From CAYQTL01 sp964420405 (GTDB taxonomy: Bacteria > Acidobacteriota > Thermoanaerobaculia > Thermoanaerobaculales > Sulfomarinibacteraceae), in assembly GCA_964420405.1 (NCBI GenBank), contig CAYQTL010000009.1, positions 1-64,000 of the forward strand: a DNA stretch of 64,000 nucleotides, given 5' to 3'. The position numbers were made by a program, and so were the translations under genes. The notes under the pieces are model-generated. The model worked only from the letters and a program-made list of their open reading frames with translations, was not told where the DNA came from and did no database searches. This document shows, piece after piece, positions 1 through 7,209 of this stretch; the stretch's first letter is position 1; the number at the start of each line of letters is the position of its first letter.

Positions 1-10
1 CGCCACCGTT

Positions 11-46
11 CCGATCCCGATCCCGATCCCGATCCCGTTCCCGACG
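11..46 (-). repeat. Family-A hexamer tract, CCGATC on plus strand
   Basis: Four CCGATC units are followed by CCGTTC and CCGACG. Elsewhere in the window this orientation is found just downstream of plus-strand genes. It therefore predicts a plus-strand gene ending shortly left of position 1. Confidence 0.75.
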
Positions 47-71
47 AGTGCGGGGGCCCGGCCGCTACATC

Positions 72-127
72 GGGCACGGACGCACGGACGCGGACGCGGG
101 ATGGGGGCGACCGCGGTCGCCCGCGGG
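72..127 (+). repeat. Family-B repeat fragment (GGACGC units)
   Basis: It contains GGGCACGGACGC, further GGACGC units and a GGGGGCG block, then an inverted pair CCGCGG/CCCGCGG. The order matches the core of the longer copies at 2653-2789 and 6053-6210. Confidence 0.55.
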
Positions 128-214
128 ATGACGCCGACGCTGTCGCCGTCGCCGTCGCTGTCGCCATCGCTGACCCTGTCGCTGACGCTGTCCCTGTCGC
201 TGAAAGTGACCGCT

Positions 215-252
215 GCCATCGGGATCGGGATCGGGATCGGGATCGGGATCGA
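215..252 (+). repeat. Family-A hexamer tract (ATCGGG)n
   Basis: GCC is followed by about five ATCGGG units. Read from the minus-strand gene that stops at 276, the transcript would carry the C-rich CCGATC strand 24 nt after its stop codon. Confidence 0.75.
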
Positions 253-275
253 AATCAAGACCCCGCTTCGGACGA

Positions 276-1091
276 TCAGCGGTAGCTGACCAGCCTCCCC
301 CACACCGTCCCCTTGCCCCAGATGCCGCGGCGCAGGCCCTCGAGCTGGACGATCTGGGTGTGGTCGACGAACAGGTTGACGTCGATGCCGTAGTTGCGCA
401 GGTACCAGGCGAACACGTCCGGCTCGGCGGCCTCGAACATGACGCTTTCCAGCGGCAGCTCGTCGATGATCCGCGCCGGCACCTCGGTGCGCCACGACGA
501 CACGCTCTCGGTGATCCCCTCCGACTCGATCATCAGCATGTGGGCGCCGGCGTCGAGCAGGCGCTTGGCCTGGGTGATGATCCAGCCGACGTCGCGCTGG
601 CCGGCCGCCTCGAGCTCGGCCTCGGTGGCGGTGCCGCCGGCGCCGAACTGGATGCCGAGCTCGGGCTTGGCCTTGAGGCCGGCGTCGCGGACCTTCTCCA
701 CCAGCCGCACCCAGTCGGCCGTCGGGATGGTGACGAACCCGCCCGAGATCTCGAGGATGTCGAAGCCGCACTCGGCGCAGGCCGCGATGTAGCGGTCCAC
801 CGCCTCCGTGCCCTGGGTCAGCACGTACTCGATGAAGCCCCCGGTGGAAACCTGGACGTCGTGGCGGTGGCACAGGTCGACCATCTCCCGCAGCTTGCCG
901 TCAGGCATCAGGGCGAAGGACCCGCCGGCGAACTTGAAGGAGTCGACGTACTCGCCCCAGGTCTCCAGCAGGTCCTGCAGGTAGGGCAGGCCGAGCGGAT
1001 GGTAGTAGGGGCCGCGGATCTCGGTGATGCCGCTGGTGCGGGGCTTGCCGCCACGGCGGTTCATGCGCACGAACTCGAAGCTGCTGTTCAC
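276..1091 (-). CDS. Phosphosulfolactate synthase-like protein (ComA family)
   Basis: 271 residues, the usual size for the ComA family, whose known members add sulfite to phosphoenolpyruvate to give (R)-phosphosulfolactate, the first step of one coenzyme M route. Visible family features are GGF at 84-86, EISGG at 114-118, the KPELG acidic patch around residue 144, FEA at 219-221, DVNL at 237-240 and the LEGLRRG end. The family's EGRESG motif reads SEGITES here (190-196), so the substrate may differ. The start is GTG with GGAAGGAGAGG just upstream. The start codon overlaps the stop of the upstream PrpD-type gene by 4 nt (GTGA), so the two are translationally coupled. Family assignment is fairly sure; the exact reaction is not. 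Confidence 0.75.
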   Translation of the reverse strand: MNSSFEFVRMNRRGGKPRTSGITEIRGPYYHPLGLPYLQDLLETWGEYVDSFKFAGGSFALMPDGKLREMVDLCHRHDVQVSTGGFIEYVLTQGTEAVDRYIAACAECGFDILEISGGFVTIPTADWVRLVEKVRDAGLKAKPELGIQFGAGGTATEAELEAAGQRDVGWIITQAKRLLDAGAHMLMIESEGITESVSSWRTEVPARIIDELPLESVMFEAAEPDVFAWYLRNYGIDVNLFVDHTQIVQLEGLRRGIWGKGTVWGRLVSYR

Positions 1092-2464
1092 GCTGTCCTC
1101 TCCTTCCCGATCCGGCCGAGCAGCGCCGTCAGGTCGCGGACCCGGATCGTCTCGAGCTCCGCGACCGCCGACGCGACGTCCTGCACGAGGCCGGCGTCGA
1201 CGAGGCCGCCGGCGAGACGGAGGTACTTGGCGAGGGCCCCGTCCCAGGTCATGGGCTCGGTGTGGAAGCCTTCGTAGCCGTCGCGCTCCCCGTCCACGGT
1301 CCGCCCGCCGTCGAGCCGGACCGTCACCCGCACCGGCATCGCGTCGGGAAACCGGCTGGACAGGTCGTCGGCGGGCCGCACCCGGACCCTGCGCAGCAGC
1401 CGTTGGACGTCGTCTGCGGCGATCCTCTCGGCTTCGTACTGCTCCGGCCCGACCCAGCCGTCGAGCAGCGCGACCGCGACCATGTAGGGCAGCGAGTGGT
1501 CGGCCTCCTCCTTGGTCGACACGTCGACCTTGGCGCCCTCCTCGCCGCCGCCGATGATGTGGTAGGCGACGTCGAACACCTCCAGCTCGACCGTGTCGAC
1601 GGCCGCGGGGTCGAGGTCGTGCTCCCCGCGCAGCTCGAGCACCGCCTCGAGCGCCGACTGCGAGTGGATCTCGGCGTTGTACTTCTTGACGATGGTTCGG
1701 GTCACGCGCTCGAGGTCCTCGCCCGCCCAGTCGAGCTCGAAGCGACCGGCGATCGAGTCCATGAACCCCGTGGTCCCCTCCAGCACCTCGGCCGGGCCGG
1801 TGATGCCGTGGCGGGCCAGGAACGCCGCGTGGGTCGCACAGAACGCCGTGTTGGGATACGCGAGCCCCTTCCAGTGGGACAGCCTCCCCGTCCGCGTCAC
1901 CCGCAGGGCGTTGAACGCCGTGCCGGCGATCGCCATGGCGTTGGCGGTGTGGCCGGCGTCGAGCCCGAGCGCCTTCGACACGCCGGCGGCGGCGGCGTAG
2001 GAGCCCTGGGTGGTGTGGTCGAACCCCTTGGCCCGCACCGGCGCCACGTCGGACAGCCGGCACTGGACCTGGTAGGCCACCGCCAGGGCGGTCATCAGGT
2101 CGGCGCCCGTGCGGTCCTCGTGCTCGGCGGCGGCGAGCACCGCCCCGAGGTTGTCGGAGGGATGGCAGGTCTCGCCGGCCGCCAGGTACGAGTCGTTGTA
2201 GTCGAGGTAGCGCACCAGGGCGCCGTTCAGCAGCGCGGCGCGGTCCACCGCGTCCGGCTCGCCGCCGATCACGGTCGCGGCGGGCCGCCCCCGGAGCTCC
2301 TCGAGGTAGCCCCGCAGCGCCCGGATCGGCTCGCCGTCGAGCGCACCGAAGGCGCAACCGAGACTGTCCAGGATCCGCACCCGTAGCGCCTCCCGCGCCG
2401 CTGGCGACAGGTCGTCGAAGCGGGCACGGCAGGCGAACTGGGCGAGCTCCTGGACGGCGGTCAC
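1088..2464 (-). CDS. MmgE/PrpD family lyase
   Basis: 458 residues, full length for the MmgE/PrpD family (2-methylcitrate dehydratase, cis-aconitate decarboxylase and iminodisuccinate-type lyases). The N-terminal all-helical domain shows the typical LRVRILDSLGCAFGAL stretch and YNDSYLA, followed by HPSDNLGAVLA, a KGFDHTTQG segment and a C-terminal lid domain. The start is a GTG preceded by AGGAGAA. It is first in a two-gene operon and overlaps the ComA-like gene by 4 nt. The enzyme probably dehydrates or decarboxylates a small polyacid. The coupled partner suggests a sulfonated or phosphorylated C3 acid, but that is inference; propionate catabolism is unlikely because no prpB or prpC is present. 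Confidence 0.8.
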   Translation of the reverse strand: MTAVQELAQFACRARFDDLSPAAREALRVRILDSLGCAFGALDGEPIRALRGYLEELRGRPAATVIGGEPDAVDRAALLNGALVRYLDYNDSYLAAGETCHPSDNLGAVLAAAEHEDRTGADLMTALAVAYQVQCRLSDVAPVRAKGFDHTTQGSYAAAAGVSKALGLDAGHTANAMAIAGTAFNALRVTRTGRLSHWKGLAYPNTAFCATHAAFLARHGITGPAEVLEGTTGFMDSIAGRFELDWAGEDLERVTRTIVKKYNAEIHSQSALEAVLELRGEHDLDPAAVDTVELEVFDVAYHIIGGGEEGAKVDVSTKEEADHSLPYMVAVALLDGWVGPEQYEAERIAADDVQRLLRRVRVRPADDLSSRFPDAMPVRVTVRLDGGRTVDGERDGYEGFHTEPMTWDGALAKYLRLAGGLVDAGLVQDVASAVAELETIRVRDLTALLGRIGKERTA

Positions 2465-2652
2465 TGTCTTCTCCTCTGCGATGCCCCGGTCTGCACGGCC
2501 GCACGGGGCACGGCCGCGACGGGTATCGCGAGGACGAGTGTCCGGTATCGGCGGCCTCCGCGCCCTGGAGTCTGCCCGGATCGGCGTACCGGAGGTGTGC
2601 GGAGTCGGGCCCGGGGACCTCCTCCGCTCCCGATCCGGATGGTGACGGGTGG

Positions 2653-2789
2653 GCTCAGCGGCAGCGGCAGCGACAGCCGACAGGGCGCGGTCGGGCACGG
2701 CGGGACTGATCGGCGTCACGGACGGCGGTGGCGTTCGACGTTCGGGAACGCGAACGGGGGGGCGGAGGCCGCCGCTCTCGTGGCGGGTG
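2653..2789 (+). repeat. Family-B dispersed element, near full length
   Basis: It reads as a CAGCGG-rich start, GGGACTGATCGG, GTTCGGGAACG, a GGGGGGCGGAGG block, and an end hairpin with CCGCC paired to GGCGG. The same order occurs at 6053-6210 and, inverted, at 57070-57165 and 63705-63835. This copy is the exception that is not just 3' of a gene. Confidence 0.7.
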
Positions 2790-2821
2790 CAGAACGTACG
2801 CCCCTGTGTCCCGGCCTGCGA

Positions 2822-2885
2822 AGCATGCCACCTGGAAGGTGGCGCTCCGGAGCATGCCACCTGGAGGGTGGCGCTTGCAAGCGCC
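2822..2885. repeat. Triple-hairpin REP/MITE-like repeat
   Basis: Two near-identical units starting AGCATGCCACCTGG lie 29 nt apart. Each folds into a GCCACCT/AGGTGGC-type hairpin (2827-2843 perfect, 2856-2872 with one G-T pair). The second is followed by a perfect 16-nt palindrome, GGCGCTTGCAAGCGCC, at 2870-2885. Confidence 0.7.
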
Positions 2886-2949
2886 GCCCCGTGGCGCGGG
2901 CTTCCAGCCGGCAGGCATCGGCTCGGACTCCGGGCTTCGACCGCCCCCT

Positions 2950-2969
2950 CCCGCGTCCGCGTCCGTGCC
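2950..2969 (-). repeat. Short GCGTCC hexamer tract
   Basis: CGCGTCCGCGTCCGTGCC matches the family-B core on the minus strand. Only the core is present. Confidence 0.45.
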
Positions 2970-3095
2970 TCCGAAGCCGGTGCGGCGGCATGGTCAGCGG
3001 CACCGACACGGGCGACCGGGGTGGCACAGCCCGACCGCCTGAGGAGGCACCGTTGGCGTGGCGCCGCGGCGAGACAAAGGACGCAGGCCCCGCTG

Positions 3096-3101
3096 TAGAC
3101 T
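3096..3101 (+). promoter_or_regulatory. -10 hexamer TAGACT of leaderless ACP gene
   Basis: TAGACT ends exactly 6 nt before the GTG start at 3108, and no purine-rich ribosome-binding site is present. With normal -10 to +1 spacing, transcription would begin at the start codon. No convincing -35 is seen. Confidence 0.5.
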
Positions 3102-3107
3102 GCCGTC

Positions 3108-3368
3108 GTGCCCGACATGTCCGCCGTCGCCGAGGTGGTGCACGAGCTGCTCCGGGGCCGCTCGCCGGTCGCCCGGACCCGTCCGGCCCTGCCCGACGAC
3201 CTTCCCCTCGGCGCCGGCGGTCTCGGCCTCGACTCCATCGGCCTCGTGGAGCTGCTGCTCGACTGCGAGCAGCGGCTCGGGGTCGGTCCCGACCCCGCGC
3301 TCCTCGAGAGCCAGCCGTTGACGGTCGGCCGGCTCGTGGCGTCCCTCGCGGCCCGCGTCGCGCCATGA
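3108..3368 (+). CDS. Acyl carrier protein
   Basis: 86 residues, normal size for a free-standing ACP. GLGLDSIGLVELLLD contains Ser43, the predicted 4'-phosphopantetheine attachment site, in the correct DSxxxVEL context at the start of helix II. It would carry an acyl thioester in the cytoplasm. The start is a GTG without a Shine-Dalgarno but with TAGACT 6 nt upstream; an ATG three codons later is the alternative. Its stop overlaps the ATG of the acyltransferase by 4 nt. A fatty acyl-AMP ligase gene converges from the other side. This is therefore probably a dedicated ACP rather than the fatty-acid synthase AcpP, whose usual fab neighbours are absent. Confidence 0.88.
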   Translation: MPDMSAVAEVVHELLRGRSPVARTRPALPDDLPLGAGGLGLDSIGLVELLLDCEQRLGVGPDPALLESQPLTVGRLVASLAARVAP

Positions 3369-4243
3369 GGGGTGAGGCGGCGCGGCGGGCGTTCGACCGG
3401 CTGGAGGAGGCGACGCTCGGACCCTCGCCCGCGACAGCCCGCGGGCGGCTCGCCTTGGCCGGGCTGGTGGGACGGACCCGCAACACGCTCGCGCGCCGGT
3501 GGCCCACCGCGGCAGAGGTCCGGACGCTGTTCCCGGAGCTGTCAGGCCGCCGGGCGCGGCGCTGTGCCCGCACGATCGCCGCCGGCGCGGCGCGGGACCG
3601 GTGGGTGGTCGCGACCCTCAGCCGGTACGGCCTCGACGCCCTCCGCCCCGTCGTGTCGGCGACCGACCGGTTCGCCGCGCTGACCGGACCGGCGGTGCTC
3701 TCCACCTTCCACACCGGCGCGTGGAACGCCCTCGGACCCGCCCTCGAGCAGCTCGCGGGGCCGATCCTGTCGATCCGTCAGGACGGGCTGTACGCCCCAC
3801 CGCCGCAGATCGAGGTGGTCACCACCGGCCGCGAGCCCGGCCGCCGGGCGGCCGCGCTCTACCGTGCGGCGGCGATGCTGGACCGCGGCGGTCTGGTGGT
3901 GGCGGCGCTCGACGTCCGCGACGGCGAGGTCGTGGCGTGCCGTTGCCTCGGGCGCCGGCTGGAGGTCGCGCGCGGCTGCCTCGCGCTGGCCCGGCGGTGT
4001 GGCGCACCGCTGGTACCCGTGACCGGCGCCTGGCGCGGCCGGCGGATCGTGGTCGACCGCCACGACCCGCTGGGCGCCACGGTCGACGACGGTCCCGCCG
4101 CCGACGCACCGAAGCGGGCTCGTGCCCTCGGGATCGCGGCCGCCGGCTGGCTCGAGGGCTACCTGCGGTCGAACCCCGGCGAGACCGGCCTCGGCCTCCT
4201 GCGCACCCTGCTCGCCACGCCCGCCTCCACGCCGTCATCCTGA
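3365..4243 (+). CDS. LpxL/HtrB-like acyltransferase (candidate)
   Basis: 292 residues, close to the usual 290-310 of the LpxL/MsbB lysophospholipid acyltransferase family. The central FHTGAWN aligns with the family HxGNWE signature, but the acidic residue of the HX4(D/E) dyad is Asn here. An FPELS segment, a conserved basic interior and a GAPLVPV strand also fit. No strong N-terminal membrane segment is visible. It starts 4 nt inside the ACP gene (ATGA), so acyl-ACP from that gene is the likely donor. The acceptor is unknown. The last residues and the TGA stop at 4241 lie inside a dispersed CATCCTGAGC repeat, so the C-terminus was probably reset by the repeat. Confidence 0.6.
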   Translation: MRGEAARRAFDRLEEATLGPSPATARGRLALAGLVGRTRNTLARRWPTAAEVRTLFPELSGRRARRCARTIAAGAARDRWVVATLSRYGLDALRPVVSATDRFAALTGPAVLSTFHTGAWNALGPALEQLAGPILSIRQDGLYAPPPQIEVVTTGREPGRRAAALYRAAAMLDRGGLVVAALDVRDGEVVACRCLGRRLEVARGCLALARRCGAPLVPVTGAWRGRRIVVDRHDPLGATVDDGPAADAPKRARALGIAAAGWLEGYLRSNPGETGLGLLRTLLATPASTPSS

Positions 4244-4293
4244 GCGCGCGGAGCGTCCTTCGGGACGGGGAGGGAGCCGAAGGACCTCCCGCG
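4226..4293 (+). repeat. CATCCTGAGC-type dispersed repeat, copy 1
   Basis: CATCCTGAGCGCGCGGAGCG is followed by GTCCTTCGGGACG and a GAAGGACCTCC end. It is about 80% identical to 35052-35115. The motif resembles REP-like repeats reported in many bacterial genomes. It supplies the stop codon of the acyltransferase. Confidence 0.65.
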
Positions 4294-4320
4294 AGCCCCG
4301 CCCATGGTCCCCCTCGCTTT

Positions 4321-4396
4321 GATCCAGGCGCGCGTTCGCGTCCTTCGCGGCATCGGGGTCGACGACCCCGAGCACGGCTCGTCGGCGACCTGGATC
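4321..4396. terminator. Nested inverted repeat between convergent genes
   Basis: The outer arms GATCCAGG (4321-4328) and CCTGGATC (4389-4396) enclose an inner perfect 7-bp hairpin, CGGGGTC-GAC-GACCCCG (4354-4370). It sits at the 3' end of the FAAL gene and could stop transcripts from both sides. No U-tract follows. Confidence 0.4.
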
Positions 4397-5981
4397 AGCG
4401 GGAGCCGGAGTCCGCGTCGAAGTGGCCGGCCGCGACCGACGCCGCCAGCTCGCCGTAGCGGATCTTGCCGTTGACGGTGCGCGGGATCGCCCGCGGCGGG
4501 GCCGCCAGCACACGGCTCGGGACGAAACCGAGCGCGGCTTCCACCGCGGCGCCGGCCGCGGTCGCCACCTCGTCCGGCGGCCGACCGGACGCCGGGTCGA
4601 CCTCGACGACCAGGACGATCTCCTCGCTGGAGGCGCCCTCGGTGGACGGCCCCGCGACCGCCGCCGCCGACCGGACGCCCGCCGCCCGCTCGGCGGCCTC
4701 CTCGAGCTCCCGCGGCGCGAGGGGCGCGCCGCCACGCTTGAGCAGCGCGCGTCGACGCCCGAGGACATACAGCCGTCCGTCGTCGTCCAACCTGCCGACG
4801 TCTCCGGTATGAAGCCACCCGTCCCGCACCACCGCCGCCGTCTCCTCCGGCGCGCCGAAGTAGCCTGAGAACAGCGTCGGCCCGCGGACCGCGATCTCAC
4901 CGACGCCGTCGACCGGGTCGACGATCCGCACCTCGACCCCGGGGAGCGCGCGACCGCAGCCGACGTTGCCGCGCCCGTCCACCACCAACGGCTCTCCCGG
5001 TCGGACGCCGGCGACCCCGAGCGTCGCCTCCGCGAGACCGTACCCCGGGCGCACCACACCCGGCACCCCGAAACGGCTCTCGAACGCCTCGACCGTGGTG
5101 CGGCGAACGGGCTCGCCGCCGTCGGTGGCGACGCGCAGGGACGAGAGGTCGAAGCGGCGCGATCCGGCCAGCCGGACGGCCAGCCGGTAGGCGAAGTCGG
5201 GGGCGCCGGTGACGGTGCCGCGGGCCCCCTCGAGGGTCGCGAGCCACTCGGGCAGCGTGCGGATCGCGGGCCGCACCAGGTGACACGGCACGCCGAAGAA
5301 GATCGGCCCGAGCACGAATCGCATCAGCCCGAGGTCGTGCCACGGCGGCACCCACGACACCAGCACGTCTTCGGGCCCGACGGAGAGGAACCGGAAGGCG
5401 ATGTCGAGCGACGCCAGCACGCTGCGGTGGGACACCATCGCCAGCCGCGGCTCACCCGAGGTCCCGGAGGTGGGCTGCAGGAAGGCGACGTCTCCGGTAC
5501 CGGCGGCGTGGTCCGGAGCAGCCGCGGCTCCGGCGTCACCCCCGTGCTCGGGAACGATCCGGCGCAGGCCGGCGGCGTCCAGGGCCGCGGCGAGATCGTC
5601 CCCGTCCTCCGCCACGAGCACCGCCGCCGGCCGGCCACGTCGGACCCGCGCCACGGTCGCGACCGCCGGAGCCCCCGGGTCGAAGGCGTACGGCACCGCG
5701 CCCAGGCGCTGCAGGCCGAAGAACGCCCGCACGAACCCGACTCCCGCCGGCAGACACAGGGCGATCCGGTCTCCCGGGGTGATCCCCCGTGCGGCCAGCT
5801 GCGCCGCGACCGCACCGGCCTGGTCCCGCAGTGCGCCCCATGTGACCCGCTCGCCGGCCCCGGCGAAGGCGAGCGCGTCGGGGATGGCATCGGCCCGCGC
5901 AGCCAGCAGCTCTGCCAGGTTCGCGGCTCGAGCCGCCGTGTGCGGCACGGCGACGCCCGCCTGTCCACTGCGAGGTCCCAT
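4395..5981 (-). CDS. Fatty acyl-AMP ligase (FAAL-type, ANL superfamily)
   Basis: 528 residues. LQPTSGTSGEPR is the P-loop-like A3 motif; WVPPWHDLGL and GYGLAEATLGV match FAALs better than acyl-CoA synthetases. GDVGRLDDDG is the hinge region, and TVNGKIRY carries the catalytic C-terminal lysine. FAALs adenylate a fatty acid and pass it to an ACP rather than to CoA. The convergent ACP at 3108 is the natural acceptor and the LpxL-like enzyme the natural user. The ATG start has GGCGGAGG upstream and a TACAGT -10 candidate at 6008-6013. The gene is about 50 residues shorter than many FAALs. An acyl-CoA synthetase is the alternative. Confidence 0.78.
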   Translation of the reverse strand: MGPRSGQAGVAVPHTAARAANLAELLAARADAIPDALAFAGAGERVTWGALRDQAGAVAAQLAARGITPGDRIALCLPAGVGFVRAFFGLQRLGAVPYAFDPGAPAVATVARVRRGRPAAVLVAEDGDDLAAALDAAGLRRIVPEHGGDAGAAAAPDHAAGTGDVAFLQPTSGTSGEPRLAMVSHRSVLASLDIAFRFLSVGPEDVLVSWVPPWHDLGLMRFVLGPIFFGVPCHLVRPAIRTLPEWLATLEGARGTVTGAPDFAYRLAVRLAGSRRFDLSSLRVATDGGEPVRRTTVEAFESRFGVPGVVRPGYGLAEATLGVAGVRPGEPLVVDGRGNVGCGRALPGVEVRIVDPVDGVGEIAVRGPTLFSGYFGAPEETAAVVRDGWLHTGDVGRLDDDGRLYVLGRRRALLKRGGAPLAPRELEEAAERAAGVRSAAAVAGPSTEGASSEEIVLVVEVDPASGRPPDEVATAAGAAVEAALGFVPSRVLAAPPRAIPRTVNGKIRYGELAASVAAGHFDADSGSR

Positions 5982-6007
5982 GGCCGTCCTCCGCCGTTCC
6001 GGCGGGC

Positions 6008-6013
6008 ACTGTA
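6008..6013 (-). promoter_or_regulatory. -10 candidate TACAGT of the FAAL gene
   Basis: TACAGT (4 of 6 to TATAAT) gives a leader of about 20 nt that contains the ribosome-binding site. The -35 is not recognisable. Confidence 0.35.
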
Positions 6014-6052
6014 GCGCACCGGCATCACCCGGCGACGGGACCGCGGCTGCAC

Positions 6053-6210
6053 TCAGCGGCAGCGGCAGGGGGGAGCGAGCACCGACAGCGCCAGGGAGGC
6101 GGCGGGGTCGGGGTCAGCGGGACTGACCGGTGCCGCGGGCGGTGGTCGTTGCCGTTCGGGCACGGACGCGGACGGGGGCGGGAGCGGGGGCCGCCGCTCC
6201 CGCGGCGGTC
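6053..6210 (+). repeat. Family-B dispersed element, near full length
   Basis: It reads CAGCGGCAGCGG, then GGGACTGACCGG, CGTTGCCGTTCGGGCACG, GGACGCGGACGGGGGCGG. It ends in a perfect 7-bp hairpin, CCGCCGC-TCCC-GCGGCGG (6191-6208). The hairpin end lies 19 nt 3' of the stop of the minus-strand glycosyltransferase. Confidence 0.75.
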
Positions 6211-6228
6211 TCCACCCCGTGGCGGCCG

Positions 6229-6951
6229 TCATCGCCGCCCGACCATGCGTCGCCACGCGGCGCCGAACGAGACCGCCATGACACCGAGCCCGTAGCGCAC
6301 CGAGCGCGGCAGGTCGATGCTCGACGCCTCCGGGAAGTAGCTCGTCGGGCAGGTGATCTCGGCAATCCGGAAGCCGCGCTCGATGACCCCCACCAGGACC
6401 TGGTTGTCGAACAGGAAGTCGTCCGAGTAGCCCTCCAGCGGCAGCGCCTCCAGCACCCGGCGGTGGAACGCCCGGTAACCGGTGTGGTACTCGGACAGCT
6501 TGTGGCCGACCAGGAGGTTCTGCGCCAGGGTGAGGAACCGGTTCGCGACGTACTTGTAGCGCGGCATGCCGCCCTCGATCGCTCCCCTGCCGAGGATCCT
6601 CGAGCCGAGCACCACGTCGTACAGCCCGCTGTCGAGCACCGCCACCATGGCGGGGATCAGCGCCGGGGTGTACTGGTAGTCCGGGTGGAGCATGACCACG
6701 TAGGCCTGCGGTCCCTCGAGCGCAGCGCGGTAGCAGGTCTTCTGGTTGGCGCCGTAGCCCCGGTTGCGGTCGTGGACGAGGGTCTCCAGGCCGAGCCGCC
6801 GGGCGATCGCGACCGTCTCGTCGTGGCTGCCGTCGTCCACGACGACGATGCGTCCGACCACGTCCGCGGGGATCTCGCGGTAGGTCCGCTCGAGGGTGGA
6901 CGCGGCGTTGTAGGCGGGCATCACGACACAGGCCCGCTTCGGTTCTCCCAT
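6229..6951 (-). CDS. Family 2 glycosyltransferase
   Basis: 240 residues, a GT-A fold with the N-terminal VVMPAYNA and VVVDDGSHDET motifs, a HPDYQY metal-site region in place of DAD/DGD, and the EYHTGYRAF motif of dolichol-phosphate-mannose-synthase-like and cell-surface GT2 enzymes. It transfers a sugar from a nucleotide donor to a lipid or polysaccharide acceptor at the inner face of the membrane. There are no C-terminal membrane spans, which fits the short GT2 class. The start ATG has GGAGG 5 nt upstream and a TACACT -10 candidate at 6971-6976. Neighbours do not reveal the acceptor. Confidence 0.85.
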   Translation of the reverse strand: MGEPKRACVVMPAYNAASTLERTYREIPADVVGRIVVVDDGSHDETVAIARRLGLETLVHDRNRGYGANQKTCYRAALEGPQAYVVMLHPDYQYTPALIPAMVAVLDSGLYDVVLGSRILGRGAIEGGMPRYKYVANRFLTLAQNLLVGHKLSEYHTGYRAFHRRVLEALPLEGYSDDFLFDNQVLVGVIERGFRIAEITCPTSYFPEASSIDLPRSVRYGLGVMAVSFGAAWRRMVGRR

Positions 6952-6970
6952 GTCGCCTCCGGCGACCGGG

Positions 6971-6976
6971 AGTGTA
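6971..6976 (-). promoter_or_regulatory. -10 candidate TACACT of the GT2 gene
   Basis: TACACT (4 of 6) is 19 nt before the ATG, giving a short leader with GGAGG. A TACCCT at 7168-7173 could serve the divergent hydrolase. Confidence 0.35.
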
Positions 6977-7209
6977 GCCCGGACCCGACGGCCGGCGCTC
7001 GCCGCGGCGGCACGGCGGCGCCGGACTGCGCACGACGCCGGCCCGGCGATCGCCACCGTCCGCGACCCGCCACCAGGCTCGGAGATCCACCTCCGCGCCT
7101 TCCCACCTCGCCGGGATCCGATCCGCCCGCCGGGGCGTCGCCGAAACACCGGCGCCGGGCGTCCCGTTACCCTCCGGTGCGGCCACGACGGTCGCGGAGG
7201 AGGCCCACG

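Larger units (their letters stand above)
1..275. other. Intergenic stretch built of period-6 repeats
   Basis: No gene is supported here. From left to right it holds a CCGATC tract (11-46), a family-B fragment with GGACGC units (72-127), a run of CTGTCG/CTGACG-like hexamers (about 139-205) and an ATCGGG tract (215-252). The last tract ends 24 nt from the stop of the minus-strand ComA-like gene. The short open frame at 101-289 is only translated repeat. Confidence 0.7.
2465..3095. other. Repeat-rich intergenic region
   Basis: No gene is supported in about 630 nt. It contains a family-B element (2653-2789), a triple-hairpin repeat (2822-2885) and a short GCGTCC tract (2950-2969). It separates the minus-strand prpD-like operon from the plus-strand acyl carrier module. 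Confidence 0.6.

Noticed and set aside
11..46. Hexamer tracts considered as a CRISPR array
   Set aside because: The unit is 6 nt with no spacers, and no cas genes are present.
101..289. Possible 62-residue protein rich in Ser-Leu and Ile-Gly repeats
   Set aside because: It is a translation of the CTGTCG and ATCGGG hexamer tracts, not a gene.
1088..2464. Methylcitrate cycle operon
   Set aside because: The PrpD-type gene is paired with a ComA-like gene; no citrate/methylcitrate synthase or methylisocitrate lyase is present.
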